Positions 15,919 to 24,755 of a DNA stretch of 47,441 nt are shown here, in pieces. The stretch comes from Candidatus Peregrinibacteria bacterium. Its GTDB lineage: Bacteria; Patescibacteriota; Gracilibacteria; UBA1369; UM-FILTER-53-11. How positions within the stretch are numbered: position 1 is the first letter of the stretch; the number at the start of each line of letters is the position of its first letter. The DNA lies in NCBI GenBank assembly GCA_016220145.1, contig JACRID010000050.1, positions 1-47,441 on the forward strand. Direction: 5' to 3'. Below the pieces are notes generated by a model, which saw only the letters and a program-made list of their open reading frames with translations, searched no databases and had not been told where the DNA came from. The translations under genes were made by a program, and so were the position numbers.

Positions 15919-16007
15919 TTTTAGACAAATCGGCACTGTTGTCAAAGAAAAATTACACAAAGACATTGAAGCGCAGGGCTTTAATCTTATTGATCAGCGC
16001 AACTTAG
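15906..16007 (+). CDS. Possible small leader ORF before rlmN
   Basis: 33 codons (MKMSILDKSALLSKKNYTKT...ILLISAT), beginning 10 nt after the plus-strand extended -10, which is the same spacing seen before confirmed genes in this window. It is basic with a hydrophobic end, and no family is recognised. It could be a leader peptide for rlmN or chance. A competing 55-codon frame starting at 15866 was judged weaker. Confidence 0.2.
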   Translation: MKMSILDKSALLSKKNYTKTLKRRALILLISAT

Positions 16008-16051
16008 TGTTGTTGATTGCTGACAAAACATAGATTTTGCCACTATTTGTC

Positions 16052-17077
16052 ATGATAAGCAAACATACGTTGGAACAGTTATTTAAGGAAAAAGGAATAC
16101 CTAAGTTTAGGGTGGCCCAGGCATTGCATGCCATTTATAAGGAGGGAAAAATGAGTTTTGATGAGATTACCGTATTGCCGAAAACGTTGAAACAACAGAT
16201 GGGTGAGTTGATTAAGGTTTATTCATTTGAAGTGGATAAAGAAGTTCATTCAAAAAACGGAAATACCACAAAAGCCCTTTTTAGAATGCAGGACGGCTCC
16301 CTTATAGAAGGGGTTTTGATGCATTTTAAAGACGGCAGAAATTCGGTTTGCGTTTCCAGCCAGGTGGGTTGCGGGCTCAAATGCGCATTTTGTTCCACCG
16401 GCCAGATGGGTTTTAAAAGAAATTTAAGTGCGGAAGAAATCGCCGATCAGGCGCTTTATTTTGATCAGCTGTTGAAAAAGAAAAATAAACGCGTGGATCA
16501 TGTGATTTTTATGGGAATGGGTGAGCCGTTTCTGAATTATGAGAACGTGATGAATGCGATTCGCACTTTAAATGATGCGGATTGTTTGGGTATCGCCGCG
16601 CGACATATAACGGTTTCAACGTCTGGCATTATTCCTGGCATAGAGCGTTTTATGGAAGAGCCGCTGCAGATAAACCTTGCCGTGAGTATGCATGCGCCAA
16701 CGCAAGAAATAAGAGAAAAAATTATGCCGATTGCAAAATCATACAAGTTGCCTGATTTAATGGACGCTCTTAAAAAATATATGGAAAAAACTCACCGTCG
16801 CGTTTCATATGAATATGTGATGCTGAACGGAATAAATGATTCCGAGAAATGTGCAGGAAAACTTGGAAATCTGCTCCGCGGACAGCTTTGCCATGTGAAT
16901 TTGATCCCATACAACGAAACGAATCTCGGGTTTAAGAATTCCGATAAGAATGAAACCCGGCAATTTCAAAAAATAGTTGAATCATTCGGGATTCCAATTA
17001 CGGTGAGAGTGTCTTTAGGGCAGGATATAAGCGCCGCGTGCGGTCAACTGGCCATAACAAAAAACAACGACAAATAA
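16052..17077 (+). CDS. rlmN: 23S rRNA (adenine-2503-C2)-methyltransferase, radical SAM
   Basis: 341 aa from the ATG at 16052; the listed ORF begins 5 codons earlier at a TTG. Methylates A2503 of 23S rRNA, and A37 of some tRNAs, by a radical-SAM ping-pong mechanism. Seen: an N-terminal HhH-like helical domain; the 4Fe-4S motif CGLKCAFCSTGQMG; FMGMGEPFLNYENV; VSTSGIIPGI; LAVSMHAP; YEYVMLNGIND; and the C-terminal Cys in ISAACGQL that carries the methyl group. An inverted repeat TGACAAA...TTTGTCA (16021-16052) overlaps the start and may be an operator. Confidence 0.95.
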   Translation: MISKHTLEQLFKEKGIPKFRVAQALHAIYKEGKMSFDEITVLPKTLKQQMGELIKVYSFEVDKEVHSKNGNTTKALFRMQDGSLIEGVLMHFKDGRNSVCVSSQVGCGLKCAFCSTGQMGFKRNLSAEEIADQALYFDQLLKKKNKRVDHVIFMGMGEPFLNYENVMNAIRTLNDADCLGIAARHITVSTSGIIPGIERFMEEPLQINLAVSMHAPTQEIREKIMPIAKSYKLPDLMDALKKYMEKTHRRVSYEYVMLNGINDSEKCAGKLGNLLRGQLCHVNLIPYNETNLGFKNSDKNETRQFQKIVESFGIPITVRVSLGQDISAACGQLAITKNNDK

Positions 17078-17100
17078 TCCTAATTCAAGGCCAATTGTTC

Positions 17101-17316
17101 TTATTTGTTGCAATCTTTGCAGCCAACACTGAAGAGAACTATCAGGCCCCAAACAATGACCAATACCGGCCAAGTCCATCCCCATGGACTTTTGGCAAAA
17201 ACGCCAAGCTGCTGAAGCAGGCCTATGATGCCAACCGCCAGCATGGTTAAACCAAGAAGCCAGTGGCATAAAGCGCTGCATGCGCCACACGTACCTTTTT
17301 GACTGTTGAAAAACAT
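17101..17316 (-). CDS. Small Cys-rich two-helix membrane protein
   Basis: 71 aa with Cys clusters at both ends (GTCGACSALC and GCKDCNK) and two membrane segments (WLLGLTMLAVGIIGLLQQL; WPVLVIVWGLIVLFSVG). The second segment resembles the LiaI/LiaF-type small membrane motif (WPVLVIVWGL); function unknown. A TATAAT box lies 6 nt before the ATG, supporting it as a real leaderless gene. With both ends on the same side, the cysteines could bind a metal or form disulfides (inference). Convergent with rlmN, 23 nt apart. Confidence 0.7.
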   Translation of the reverse strand: MFFNSQKGTCGACSALCHWLLGLTMLAVGIIGLLQQLGVFAKSPWGWTWPVLVIVWGLIVLFSVGCKDCNK

Positions 17317-17426
17317 GATTTTATTATACTCTAATTAGTCAAGACGGAAGTTTTACCGCGCAGAATTTATTGCTAAATCTTCAAAAAGTTTTTTTATTCA
17401 AGTAAAGCCATGTAATAATGAAAAAT

Positions 17427-17876
17427 ATGAAAGCTGTAATTCAACGTGTGAATAATTCGAAAGTTGATGTTTCAGGCAAAACGGTAGGGCAAATAGGAAA
17501 AGGATTGCTGGTATTGATTGGAATTGCTGCAACCGATACCGAAGCCATGATAGATACTTTTGTGGATAAAATTTCCAAATTAAGAATTTTTCCGGATGCG
17601 CAGGATAAAATGAATTTGTCTTTGATTGATGTTAAGGGTGAAGTTTTGGTTGTTGCTCAGTTTACTTTATATGCCGATTGCAAAGGCGGACGTCGTCCGA
17701 GCTTTACTGGTGCCGCCGGGTCGGAATTCGCAAAAGACATGTATAAAAAATTTGTTCAGAAATTTAAGGAAGTGACCGGTTTAAAGGTTGAGGAAGGGGA
17801 GTTTGGTGCTATGATGGACGTGTTTTTATTAAATTCAGGACCTGTAACAATAATTCTTGATTCAGACACATTATGA
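17427..17876 (+). CDS. dtd: D-aminoacyl-tRNA deacylase
   Basis: 149 aa from MKAVIQRV (17427), the canonical family start; an ATG three codons earlier is in frame. A TGTAAT box 10 nt upstream of 17427 favours this start. Hydrolyses D-aminoacyl-tRNAs, and glycine mischarged on tRNA-Ala, through an RNA-based mechanism. Signature blocks: AQFTLYADCKGGRRPSFTGAA (Gln-containing SQFTL-type motif) and FGAMMDVFLLNSGPVT (cross-subunit GPVT motif). It overlaps glyS by 4 nt (ATGA). Pairing a glycine-handling proofreader with glycyl-tRNA synthetase makes functional sense. Confidence 0.94.
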   Translation: MKAVIQRVNNSKVDVSGKTVGQIGKGLLVLIGIAATDTEAMIDTFVDKISKLRIFPDAQDKMNLSLIDVKGEVLVVAQFTLYADCKGGRRPSFTGAAGSEFAKDMYKKFVQKFKEVTGLKVEEGEFGAMMDVFLLNSGPVTIILDSDTL

Positions 17877-19276
17877 AAACTCCAGTAACAATGGAAAAAA
17901 TAGTTTCCCTCTGCAAACGTCGCGGATTTGTTTTTCCGGGATCGGAAATATATGGGGGATTGGCCAATACTTGGGATTACGGCCCATATGGAGTTGAACT
18001 TAAGAACAATGTGAAAAAACTATGGTGGAAGAATTTCGTGCAGGACCGCGAAGACATGGTCGGCATTGATGCGTCTATTCTTATGAATCCGCGTGTTTGG
18101 GAAGCTTCGGGTCATGTAACTTCTTTTTCCGATCCGTTGATGGATTGCAAAAAGTGCCATGAAAGGGTGCGCGGCGACAAATTGTTGGAGGCAAAACTGG
18201 GTATAGAAGGTGCGGTGGGCAAATCCCTTAAACAGATCAGCGATTTAATTAAAACTCATAAAATGCCATGTCCGAAATGCGGCGCGTGTAATTTTACCGG
18301 GGCGCGTTCGTTCAATCTGATGTTTAAGACTTATCAGGGAGTTATTGAGGAAGATGCCGCGATGGTTTATATGAGGCCGGAAACGGCGCAGGGAATTTTC
18401 GTCAATTTTAAAAATGTGCAACAGACGACGCGAAAACGCCTGCCTTTTGGAATAGGGCAGATAGGTAAGGCTTTTAGAAATGAAATCACACCTGGTAACT
18501 TTACTTTCCGCACACGCGAATTCGAACAAATGGAGATTGAATATTTTGTGAAAGAGAAAGAGTGGAAGCCGCTTTATGACGGTTGGAGAGATTTTATGTA
18601 TAAATTTTTTGTACAAGAACTGGGCTTCAAAAAAGATAACATGAGATGGAGGCAGCATGACAAAGACGAACTTTCTCATTATTCAAAAGAAACGTGGGAC
18701 GTGGAGTATAAATTCCCGTTTGGCTGGGGGGAACTTTGGGGAATTGCCTATAGAACGAATTTCGACCTGACTCAACATCAGAAATTTTCAGGTGAAAGAC
18801 TTGAATACATGGATCCTGAAACAAATGAGAAATTCATTCCTCACTGCATAGAACCGACTTTTGGAGTTGAGCGCACCGTGTTGGTTGCTTTGCTGGAGGC
18901 TTATGATGAGGATGAGGCTCCTACTCAAAAACCGGATCAGGAAATGGAAAAACGCGTGGTAATGAGGTTTCCCCCAAAGCTTGCGCCGGTTAAAGCTGCA
19001 ATTTTGCCGTTAATGAAAAAAGATCCGCTTGGTCCAAAAGCCAGAGAGATGTTTGAAATGCTCAAAAAGAACTTTGTGGTTGAATATGATGACAGTGGAG
19101 CAATCGGTAAACGCTATCGCAGGCACGATGAACTTGGGACTCCGTTCTGTTTCACTATTGATTTTCAGACGATTGAAGATGACACGGTCACTGTGCGCGA
19201 TCGCGATTCCATGAAGCAGGATAGGATAAAGATTTCCGAGACCACATCTTATCTAAAAGATAAATTGGGGATTTAG
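17873..19276 (+). CDS. glyS: Glycyl-tRNA synthetase, single-chain (alpha2) type
   Basis: 467 aa. Charges tRNA-Gly. This is the class II dimeric type of archaea, eukaryotes and some bacteria, not the alpha-beta E. coli enzyme. Seen: CKRRGFVFPGSEIYGGLANTWDYGPYG; a zinc-like pair CKKC...CPKCGAC; motif 2 YMRPETAQGIFVNF and FRNEITPGNFTFRTREFEQMEIEYF; SHYSKETWDVEY; CIEPTFGVERTVL (motif 3); and an anticodon-binding domain from about 365 (PPKLAPVKAAILPL). Start by 4-nt overlap with dtd. Confidence 0.96.
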   Translation: MKTPVTMEKIVSLCKRRGFVFPGSEIYGGLANTWDYGPYGVELKNNVKKLWWKNFVQDREDMVGIDASILMNPRVWEASGHVTSFSDPLMDCKKCHERVRGDKLLEAKLGIEGAVGKSLKQISDLIKTHKMPCPKCGACNFTGARSFNLMFKTYQGVIEEDAAMVYMRPETAQGIFVNFKNVQQTTRKRLPFGIGQIGKAFRNEITPGNFTFRTREFEQMEIEYFVKEKEWKPLYDGWRDFMYKFFVQELGFKKDNMRWRQHDKDELSHYSKETWDVEYKFPFGWGELWGIAYRTNFDLTQHQKFSGERLEYMDPETNEKFIPHCIEPTFGVERTVLVALLEAYDEDEAPTQKPDQEMEKRVVMRFPPKLAPVKAAILPLMKKDPLGPKAREMFEMLKKNFVVEYDDSGAIGKRYRRHDELGTPFCFTIDFQTIEDDTVTVRDRDSMKQDRIKISETTSYLKDKLGI

Positions 19277-19348
19277 CAAGGTATGAGTGGGGATGATCTA
19301 GTCTAACAGGTTGAGTAAACCTGTAATTTCTGGTAAAATTAAAAGAAA

Positions 19349-19465
19349 TGTCATCCTGAACTGGCGCGAAAGCGTCATCCTGAACTTGTTTCAGGATTTG
19401 GAAAAAGAAAATCGTAAGTAGATGCTGAAATAAATTCAGCATGACGAACCAAGTTCAGAATGACA
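19349..19465. repeat. Nested palindromic repeat (TCATCCTGAAC family)
   Basis: Outer inverted repeat TGTCATCCTGAACT ... AGTTCAGAATGACA encloses two hairpin units: GTCATCCTGAACTTGTTTCAGGAT and GATGCTGAAATAAATTCAGCATGAC. Related units occur at 30783-30807 and 43651-43704. This type of short palindrome is dispersed in many bacterial genomes. The right end runs into the ATPase gene and supplies a spurious upstream ATG (19441). Confidence 0.8.
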
Positions 19466-19482
19466 AAAATATAAACAAAAAA

Positions 19483-22044
19483 ATGAATTCAATCTTGGAA
19501 TATTTCAAACAAATAGATTTGCAGGCAATTCTTGAGTTTATAAAAACTCACCCTTGGCAGATTGCCGCCGGTGTCGTTGCCGTAATTATAGGTTTGCCGA
19601 TACTTATAGATTTTTTGAGATATGTACGTCACAGGTTGGTCGAAAAAGATTTGATTTTCATGCAGATAACACTGCCGCGCGAAGATTCTCAAAAAGATAA
19701 GGAGAAAGAGGTGGAAAAGGACTTTCGCGAGCGCATTGCAATCATGGAGCAGCTTTACCGCAGTTTATACGAGATGAGAGAGCTTTCCATACACAACATC
19801 ATCAGAAGGTTTTTGTATAACCATAACTTCGTGTCGTTTGAAATAGTTGCCGGTGAAAAGAGTGTTAGCTTTTATGTCGTTGTTTTTAAAGAATATCAAA
19901 GTCTTGTTGAAAAGCAGATTACGTCTTATTACCACGATGCGGATATACAAATTGTCAAACCTTATGAAATAAACAGACCTGGAACGAAAGTAGTCTCGTA
20001 TTATGCATATGAGTCCAGACCTTTTTGGTTCCCTATAAAAACATTCAAAACGATTGAGAATGATCCTTTGAACAGCATGACCAACGTGCTTTCCAAGCTT
20101 GCTGAAGATGAAACGGCGATAGTGCAGATTGTAATAAGGCCGCGCAGCGGCAAATGGAGAAAGAAAGCCGAAGAATTCGGCACCGCCATGATGAAGGGCA
20201 AGGAGAATAAAAGTTTTTTGTCTAAAATTCCAATTGTTGGCTACTTGAACACGCTGATTACGATGATCTTTTTTGGATATGAAAGGGCAAAAGAAGGCAG
20301 TAATGCTCCTGGTGCCGATCGCGGAGATGCCTATGTGCGTATGTTGCAAACAAAAGAGGAAACGGCAAAAATGATAGGTCAAAAAGCGCAACAGGACGGC
20401 TTTGATACGGTTGTCAGGCTTGTGTCTTCGGCAAAGAATCGTTCCAGGGCGGTTGAAATCATGAACGACTGCATAGTTTCGCTTAATTTGTTCAAAGATC
20501 CGTCCAGTAATTATTTTCAGACGAGGAGAATTGTCCCGATACATGCGATCAATAGCCCTTGGATGATGCACAATTTTCGTCATCGTATTTTTAGATTCGG
20601 CGAAAAACAGTCCGTTCTGGTGCCGGAAGAATTGGCATCATTCTTTCATTTTCCAACCAGCCGTTACAACTACACTCCAATCATCAAATGGCTTCAGTAT
20701 AAGGTTCTACCGGCGCCCACCGATTTGCCGGCGGAAGGAATGCTGCTTGGCTACAATGCCTATCGCGGAGTAAAAAGAGAAGTTCGCATAATGAGAAAAG
20801 ACAGAATGAGGCATCATTATGTGATTGGGCAGACCGGTACGGGTAAATCGGTTTTTTTGGGGTGGATGGCTCGGCAGGACATTAAGAATGGAGAGGGTTT
20901 GTGCGTTATCGATCCTCACGGCGATTTGATAGAAGACATATTGCAATATGTGCCGAAAGAACGCGCCAAGGATGTGGTGATTTTTGATCCTTCCGATCAG
21001 GAGCGCCCGATGGGTTTGAATATTCTGGAAGCGAAAACTCCTCAGCAAAGGGATATGGCGTCCAGCCAAGCCACGGAAATTTTCTTGAAACTTTTCGGTG
21101 ATGAGGTGTTTGGTCCGCGCATTCAGCACTATTTTAGAAATGCGTGTTTGACTCTAATGGAGGACGAAGACGAAGGCGCTACTTTGATAGATGTGCCGCG
21201 CATTTTCGTGGACGACGCTTTTATGAAATACAAGGTGACGAAGGTGAAAAATCCGGTGGTTAAATCCTTCTGGGAGCATGAATATGCCAGCACCGGCGAG
21301 CGTGAAAGGCAGGAAATGATCCCGTACTTTTCCGCGAAATTCGGTCCGTTTATTACAAATACAATAATGCGCAATACGATCGGCCAAACTCGCAGCGCTT
21401 TCGATTTTAGGGAAGTGATGGATAATGGAAAAATTCTTTTGATTAAGCTTTCCAAGGGTGCCATCGGTGATTTGAATACGCAGTTGCTGGGCCTTGTCAT
21501 GGTCGCGCGTTTGCAAATGGCCGCAATGAGCCGCGTGGATTTGCCGGAAGAAAAACGCAAAGACTTTTACCTCTACGTTGATGAGTTTCAGAACTTTGCA
21601 ACCGACAGTTTTTGCTCAATTCTTTCGGAGGCCAGAAAATATCATCTCGGTCTTGTAATGGCTCACCAATATATAAATCAGCTTGTTGTAACCAAATTCG
21701 GGAATACGAGTTCGCAGATACGCGATGCGGTATTCGGTAACGTTGGAACCATGATGTCGTTTAAGATTGGCGCCGAAGATGCCGAGTATATGGCAAAAGA
21801 ATATGCGCCACTGTTAAGCGAGCAGGACGTGATCGGAATCGCAAATTACAAGGCATATATGAAATTAAACATAAGAAATTCGACTACGCGTCCGTTTTCC
21901 TTGGAAACCATTTGGGATGAAGCCGGAAAGAGCGCAAAGATAGCCGAAATTTTAAAGCAGTATTCCCGCATGAAATACGGCAGAAAGCGCGAATTCGTCG
22001 ATCAGGAAATAGAAGCCAGAATCGGCATTAGCGATGGAGGATAA
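19483..22044 (+). CDS. TraG/VirD4-like membrane ATPase, paralog 1
   Basis: 853 aa from MNSILEYFKQIDLQ (19483). The ATG at 19441 lies in the palindromic repeat and would add 14 residues; TATAAA 7 nt before 19483 supports the later start. One N-terminal membrane helix (AGVVAVIIGLPILIDFL), then a long alpha/beta region of unknown fold, then a RecA-like motor: Walker A GQTGTGKS, CVIDPHGDLIEDIL, KILLIKLSKGAIG, Walker B-like FYLYVDEFQNFATD and AHQYINQL, as in conjugative coupling proteins and HerA-like pumps. The next gene is a paralog. No relaxase or other T4SS part is near, so a role in DNA or protein transfer is unproven. Confidence 0.85.
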   Translation: MNSILEYFKQIDLQAILEFIKTHPWQIAAGVVAVIIGLPILIDFLRYVRHRLVEKDLIFMQITLPREDSQKDKEKEVEKDFRERIAIMEQLYRSLYEMRELSIHNIIRRFLYNHNFVSFEIVAGEKSVSFYVVVFKEYQSLVEKQITSYYHDADIQIVKPYEINRPGTKVVSYYAYESRPFWFPIKTFKTIENDPLNSMTNVLSKLAEDETAIVQIVIRPRSGKWRKKAEEFGTAMMKGKENKSFLSKIPIVGYLNTLITMIFFGYERAKEGSNAPGADRGDAYVRMLQTKEETAKMIGQKAQQDGFDTVVRLVSSAKNRSRAVEIMNDCIVSLNLFKDPSSNYFQTRRIVPIHAINSPWMMHNFRHRIFRFGEKQSVLVPEELASFFHFPTSRYNYTPIIKWLQYKVLPAPTDLPAEGMLLGYNAYRGVKREVRIMRKDRMRHHYVIGQTGTGKSVFLGWMARQDIKNGEGLCVIDPHGDLIEDILQYVPKERAKDVVIFDPSDQERPMGLNILEAKTPQQRDMASSQATEIFLKLFGDEVFGPRIQHYFRNACLTLMEDEDEGATLIDVPRIFVDDAFMKYKVTKVKNPVVKSFWEHEYASTGERERQEMIPYFSAKFGPFITNTIMRNTIGQTRSAFDFREVMDNGKILLIKLSKGAIGDLNTQLLGLVMVARLQMAAMSRVDLPEEKRKDFYLYVDEFQNFATDSFCSILSEARKYHLGLVMAHQYINQLVVTKFGNTSSQIRDAVFGNVGTMMSFKIGAEDAEYMAKEYAPLLSEQDVIGIANYKAYMKLNIRNSTTRPFSLETIWDEAGKSAKIAEILKQYSRMKYGRKREFVDQEIEARIGISDGG

Positions 22045-22072
22045 GAGTGGAGGGTGATGGGAGTTGCTATCG

Positions 22073-22231
22073 TTATTTTCTCCCCTTCTTGCGTTTGGAT
22101 GTTTTTCCCAATCCTTTGCGCCATTCAATCCAGTTCTTTGAGATTTTTTCGCGCATTGCTATGGAAAAATGCACTTTGCGAGAGTGTTCGGTTTTTCTTG
22201 GCGTTCCCGATAATTTGCTCTTTTTCTTCAT
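22073..22231 (-). CDS. Small very basic protein of unknown function
   Basis: 52 aa from ATG 22231 (MKKKSKLSGTPRKTEHSRKV...), ending in KTSKRKKGRK. About a third of the residues are Lys or Arg, suggesting nucleic-acid or ribosome binding. It is encoded against the two flanking ATPase genes. Support for reality: a TATATT box (22246-22241) 9 nt before the ATG, the spacing used by other genes here, and a composition unlike random frames. The longer ORF listed (start 22357) is not credible because it overlaps the next gene. Confidence 0.45.
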   Translation of the reverse strand: MKKKSKLSGTPRKTEHSRKVHFSIAMREKISKNWIEWRKGLGKTSKRKKGRK

Positions 22232-22286
22232 GATACTTGTAATATAGGGGAAAAATCCGTCCAATGCTATAATTGCCGGCGATTTT

Positions 22287-24743
22287 ATGAGTAAGCGTAA
22301 ACGAAAGTATACTGTTTTGGCCATTAAGGTACCGAAGACGAGTGAGGTCGGACCCATTGTTGCAGAGCAGATTTTTGCAACTTTACATGGTTTTTATCAC
22401 AAATTTTCTTTATGGGATCGGCTGTGCGGCAAGCATCAAGATCAAGTAAGCTTTGAGATAGCCAACACCGGCAGGCAAATAAAATTTTATATTTGGTTTC
22501 CGTCAAAGTTGAGAAATTTGGTGGAGGGACAGATTTATGCTCAATATCCCGGTGCTGAAATAGAGGAAATTAAGGATTATGCCGCAATACCCGATAATGC
22601 GGAAAATGTGGTTGGTGCAGAGTTACATCTCGAAGAGCCTGTAATATATCCAATAAAAAGATACGTTCAGTTTGAAGACAAACTTTCGCGCACGCCGGTT
22701 GATCCGATTGCCGGAATAACGGCGACTTTGGCCAAATTGCAAAGCAGCAACGATCAGGCATGGATACAAATAATAGTGCGCCCGATGGACATGAAATGGC
22801 GCACCATTTATTTAAAGTGCCTTAGAATAGCCAGTAAAGGCATTTTCGGGAATATAGGAAGTCTGAAAAAGGCTTACATAAGGCTGTTTATAACGCGCAA
22901 TTGGAAATTAAAACTAATTTTATTCCCGTTATATATTTTCTTCTGGTTCAGGGGTTTGACTTCGGGAATGAAGAAGGGGATTGATTTGGCGACCGGTGAA
23001 CCGGAAAGTGATGGCGGAGATACTCTTAAGGAGGAAACTTCCAGCAGGCACGAGAGGGAAAGCGACATAGATGCGGCAATGGACAAGATTTCAAAGTTGC
23101 TTTTTGAAATTACGATACGCATTGTTTGCGTGTCCGAAAAAGAAGATCGCGAGACGGCGGTTGTTAAAGTTCGCGAAATAGCGGGTTCGTTCAAGCAGTT
23201 TAATATCCCGCATTTAAATGGATTTCACATTAAGAAGATTGAACATGGAGAACATGCAGCGCGAAAATATATGAACAGGTTCATAGGCGGCGAAATGGTC
23301 TTCAATAACGAGGAATTGGCCACGCTTTATCATTTGCCGCATATGTCGGTTGCGACTCCGAATATTGCTTGGGTGCGTTCTAAAAAAATGGAGCCGCCTT
23401 CGGATTTGCCGGGTGCGGCAACCGTTGGCGATGGTGGTGGATTTACTCTTCTTGGTAAAACGAATTTTCGTGGCGGCAGCCAAGAATTTGGAATAAAAAC
23501 AGGTGATAGGCGCCGTCACATATACATCATAGGTAAGACCGGCATGGGGAAATCGACTCTTTTGGAAAACATGATTTTGTCGGATATAAAAAGCGGCAGA
23601 GGAGTTGCGGTTGTTGATCCTCATGGAGATTTGGCCGATCACGTTATGGATTTTGTGCCTTCGCATCGCACCAATGATGTAATTTTATTTGATCCGGCAG
23701 ATCGCGATTTCCCAGTTGCATTCAATATGCTTGAAAATGTTGATCCTGCTTACAATACGATTGTTGCTTCCGGCCTTGTCGGAATTTTTAAGAAAATTTA
23801 TGCGGAAAGCTGGGGGCCGCGTCTTGAGCATATTCTGCGAAATACGATTTTGGCGCTTTTGGAATACCCAAATACCACGATGCTTGGCATAACAAGGATT
23901 CTTCAAGATGCGCAATTCAGACGACGCGTCGTTAAGAAAATACAAGATCCGATTGTTAAGAGTTTCTGGGTTAATGAATTTGAGAAAATGGAACCGCGCA
24001 TGCGCAGCGAGGCGATTTCTCCGATTTTGAACAAAGTGGGTCAGTTCTTGGCCAGCCCTATAATTCGCAACATAGTCGGGCAGCCAAAGAGCTCGATAAA
24101 CCTGCGTTTTGCGATGGATAACAAGAAAATCGTCATTGTAAATCTTTCCAAGGGAAAAATCGGCGAAGATAATTCATCTTTGCTTGGCGCCATGATAATC
24201 ACTAAATTCCAGCTGGATGCCATGAGCCGCGCAACGCAGCAAGAAAAAGACCGCACGGATTTTTATCTTTATGTGGATGAATTCCAGAATTTTGCGACGG
24301 AGTCATTTGCAACAATCTTGTCCGAAGCTCGCAAGTATAGGCTTGATCTTACAATGGCCAATCAATACGTATCTCAAATGCCTGAAGAAGTAAGGGATGC
24401 GGTTTTTGGCAACGTCGGTACTCTTGTGTCATTCCAAGTCGGATTCGATGACTCGGAAGTGATTACGGGGCAGTTTGGCGGCGACGAAACCATGGTGACG
24501 GATTTGGTTGCACTTCCGGTTGGCAACACTTACATGCGCCTTCTAATAGACGGCATGCCTACGCCGGTTTTCTCCATGACGACATTCAACTCTCCCAAAC
24601 TGGAACCGGAACCTGGTCGTCGCGAAAAAATAATGAAATTTTGCAGGGAAAGATACAGTGCGAAGAGGGAAGTTGTGGAAGACAAGATCAAAAGATGGAG
24701 CGAGGGCCAATCTTCCGGAGAAAGCGGGACCGATAATGATTAA
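22287..24743 (+). CDS. TraG/VirD4-like membrane ATPase, paralog 2
   Basis: 818 aa, clearly related to the preceding ATPase along its length. N-terminal region (YTVLAIKVPKTSEVGPIVAE; EIEEIKDYAAIP) of the same unknown type; a hydrophobic segment at about 209-226 (LKLILFPLYIFFWFRGL) instead of the N-terminal helix; then the motor: Walker A GKTGMGKS, VAVVDPHGDLADHV, KIVIVNLSKGKIG, FYLYVDEFQNFATE and ANQYVSQM. A TATAAT box (22268-22273) lies 13 nt before the ATG. The pair could form a hetero-oligomeric pump; the substrate is unknown. Confidence 0.85.
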   Translation: MSKRKRKYTVLAIKVPKTSEVGPIVAEQIFATLHGFYHKFSLWDRLCGKHQDQVSFEIANTGRQIKFYIWFPSKLRNLVEGQIYAQYPGAEIEEIKDYAAIPDNAENVVGAELHLEEPVIYPIKRYVQFEDKLSRTPVDPIAGITATLAKLQSSNDQAWIQIIVRPMDMKWRTIYLKCLRIASKGIFGNIGSLKKAYIRLFITRNWKLKLILFPLYIFFWFRGLTSGMKKGIDLATGEPESDGGDTLKEETSSRHERESDIDAAMDKISKLLFEITIRIVCVSEKEDRETAVVKVREIAGSFKQFNIPHLNGFHIKKIEHGEHAARKYMNRFIGGEMVFNNEELATLYHLPHMSVATPNIAWVRSKKMEPPSDLPGAATVGDGGGFTLLGKTNFRGGSQEFGIKTGDRRRHIYIIGKTGMGKSTLLENMILSDIKSGRGVAVVDPHGDLADHVMDFVPSHRTNDVILFDPADRDFPVAFNMLENVDPAYNTIVASGLVGIFKKIYAESWGPRLEHILRNTILALLEYPNTTMLGITRILQDAQFRRRVVKKIQDPIVKSFWVNEFEKMEPRMRSEAISPILNKVGQFLASPIIRNIVGQPKSSINLRFAMDNKKIVIVNLSKGKIGEDNSSLLGAMIITKFQLDAMSRATQQEKDRTDFYLYVDEFQNFATESFATILSEARKYRLDLTMANQYVSQMPEEVRDAVFGNVGTLVSFQVGFDDSEVITGQFGGDETMVTDLVALPVGNTYMRLLIDGMPTPVFSMTTFNSPKLEPEPGRREKIMKFCRERYSAKREVVEDKIKRWSEGQSSGESGTDND

Positions 24744-24755
24744 CAAAAATGATAT

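Noticed and set aside
15866-16033. 55-codon plus-strand ORF (MASIQKACYNQNGYED...) before rlmN
   Set aside because: Its start lies upstream of the only plus-strand -10 box and overlaps the divergent regulator gene; no family is recognised.
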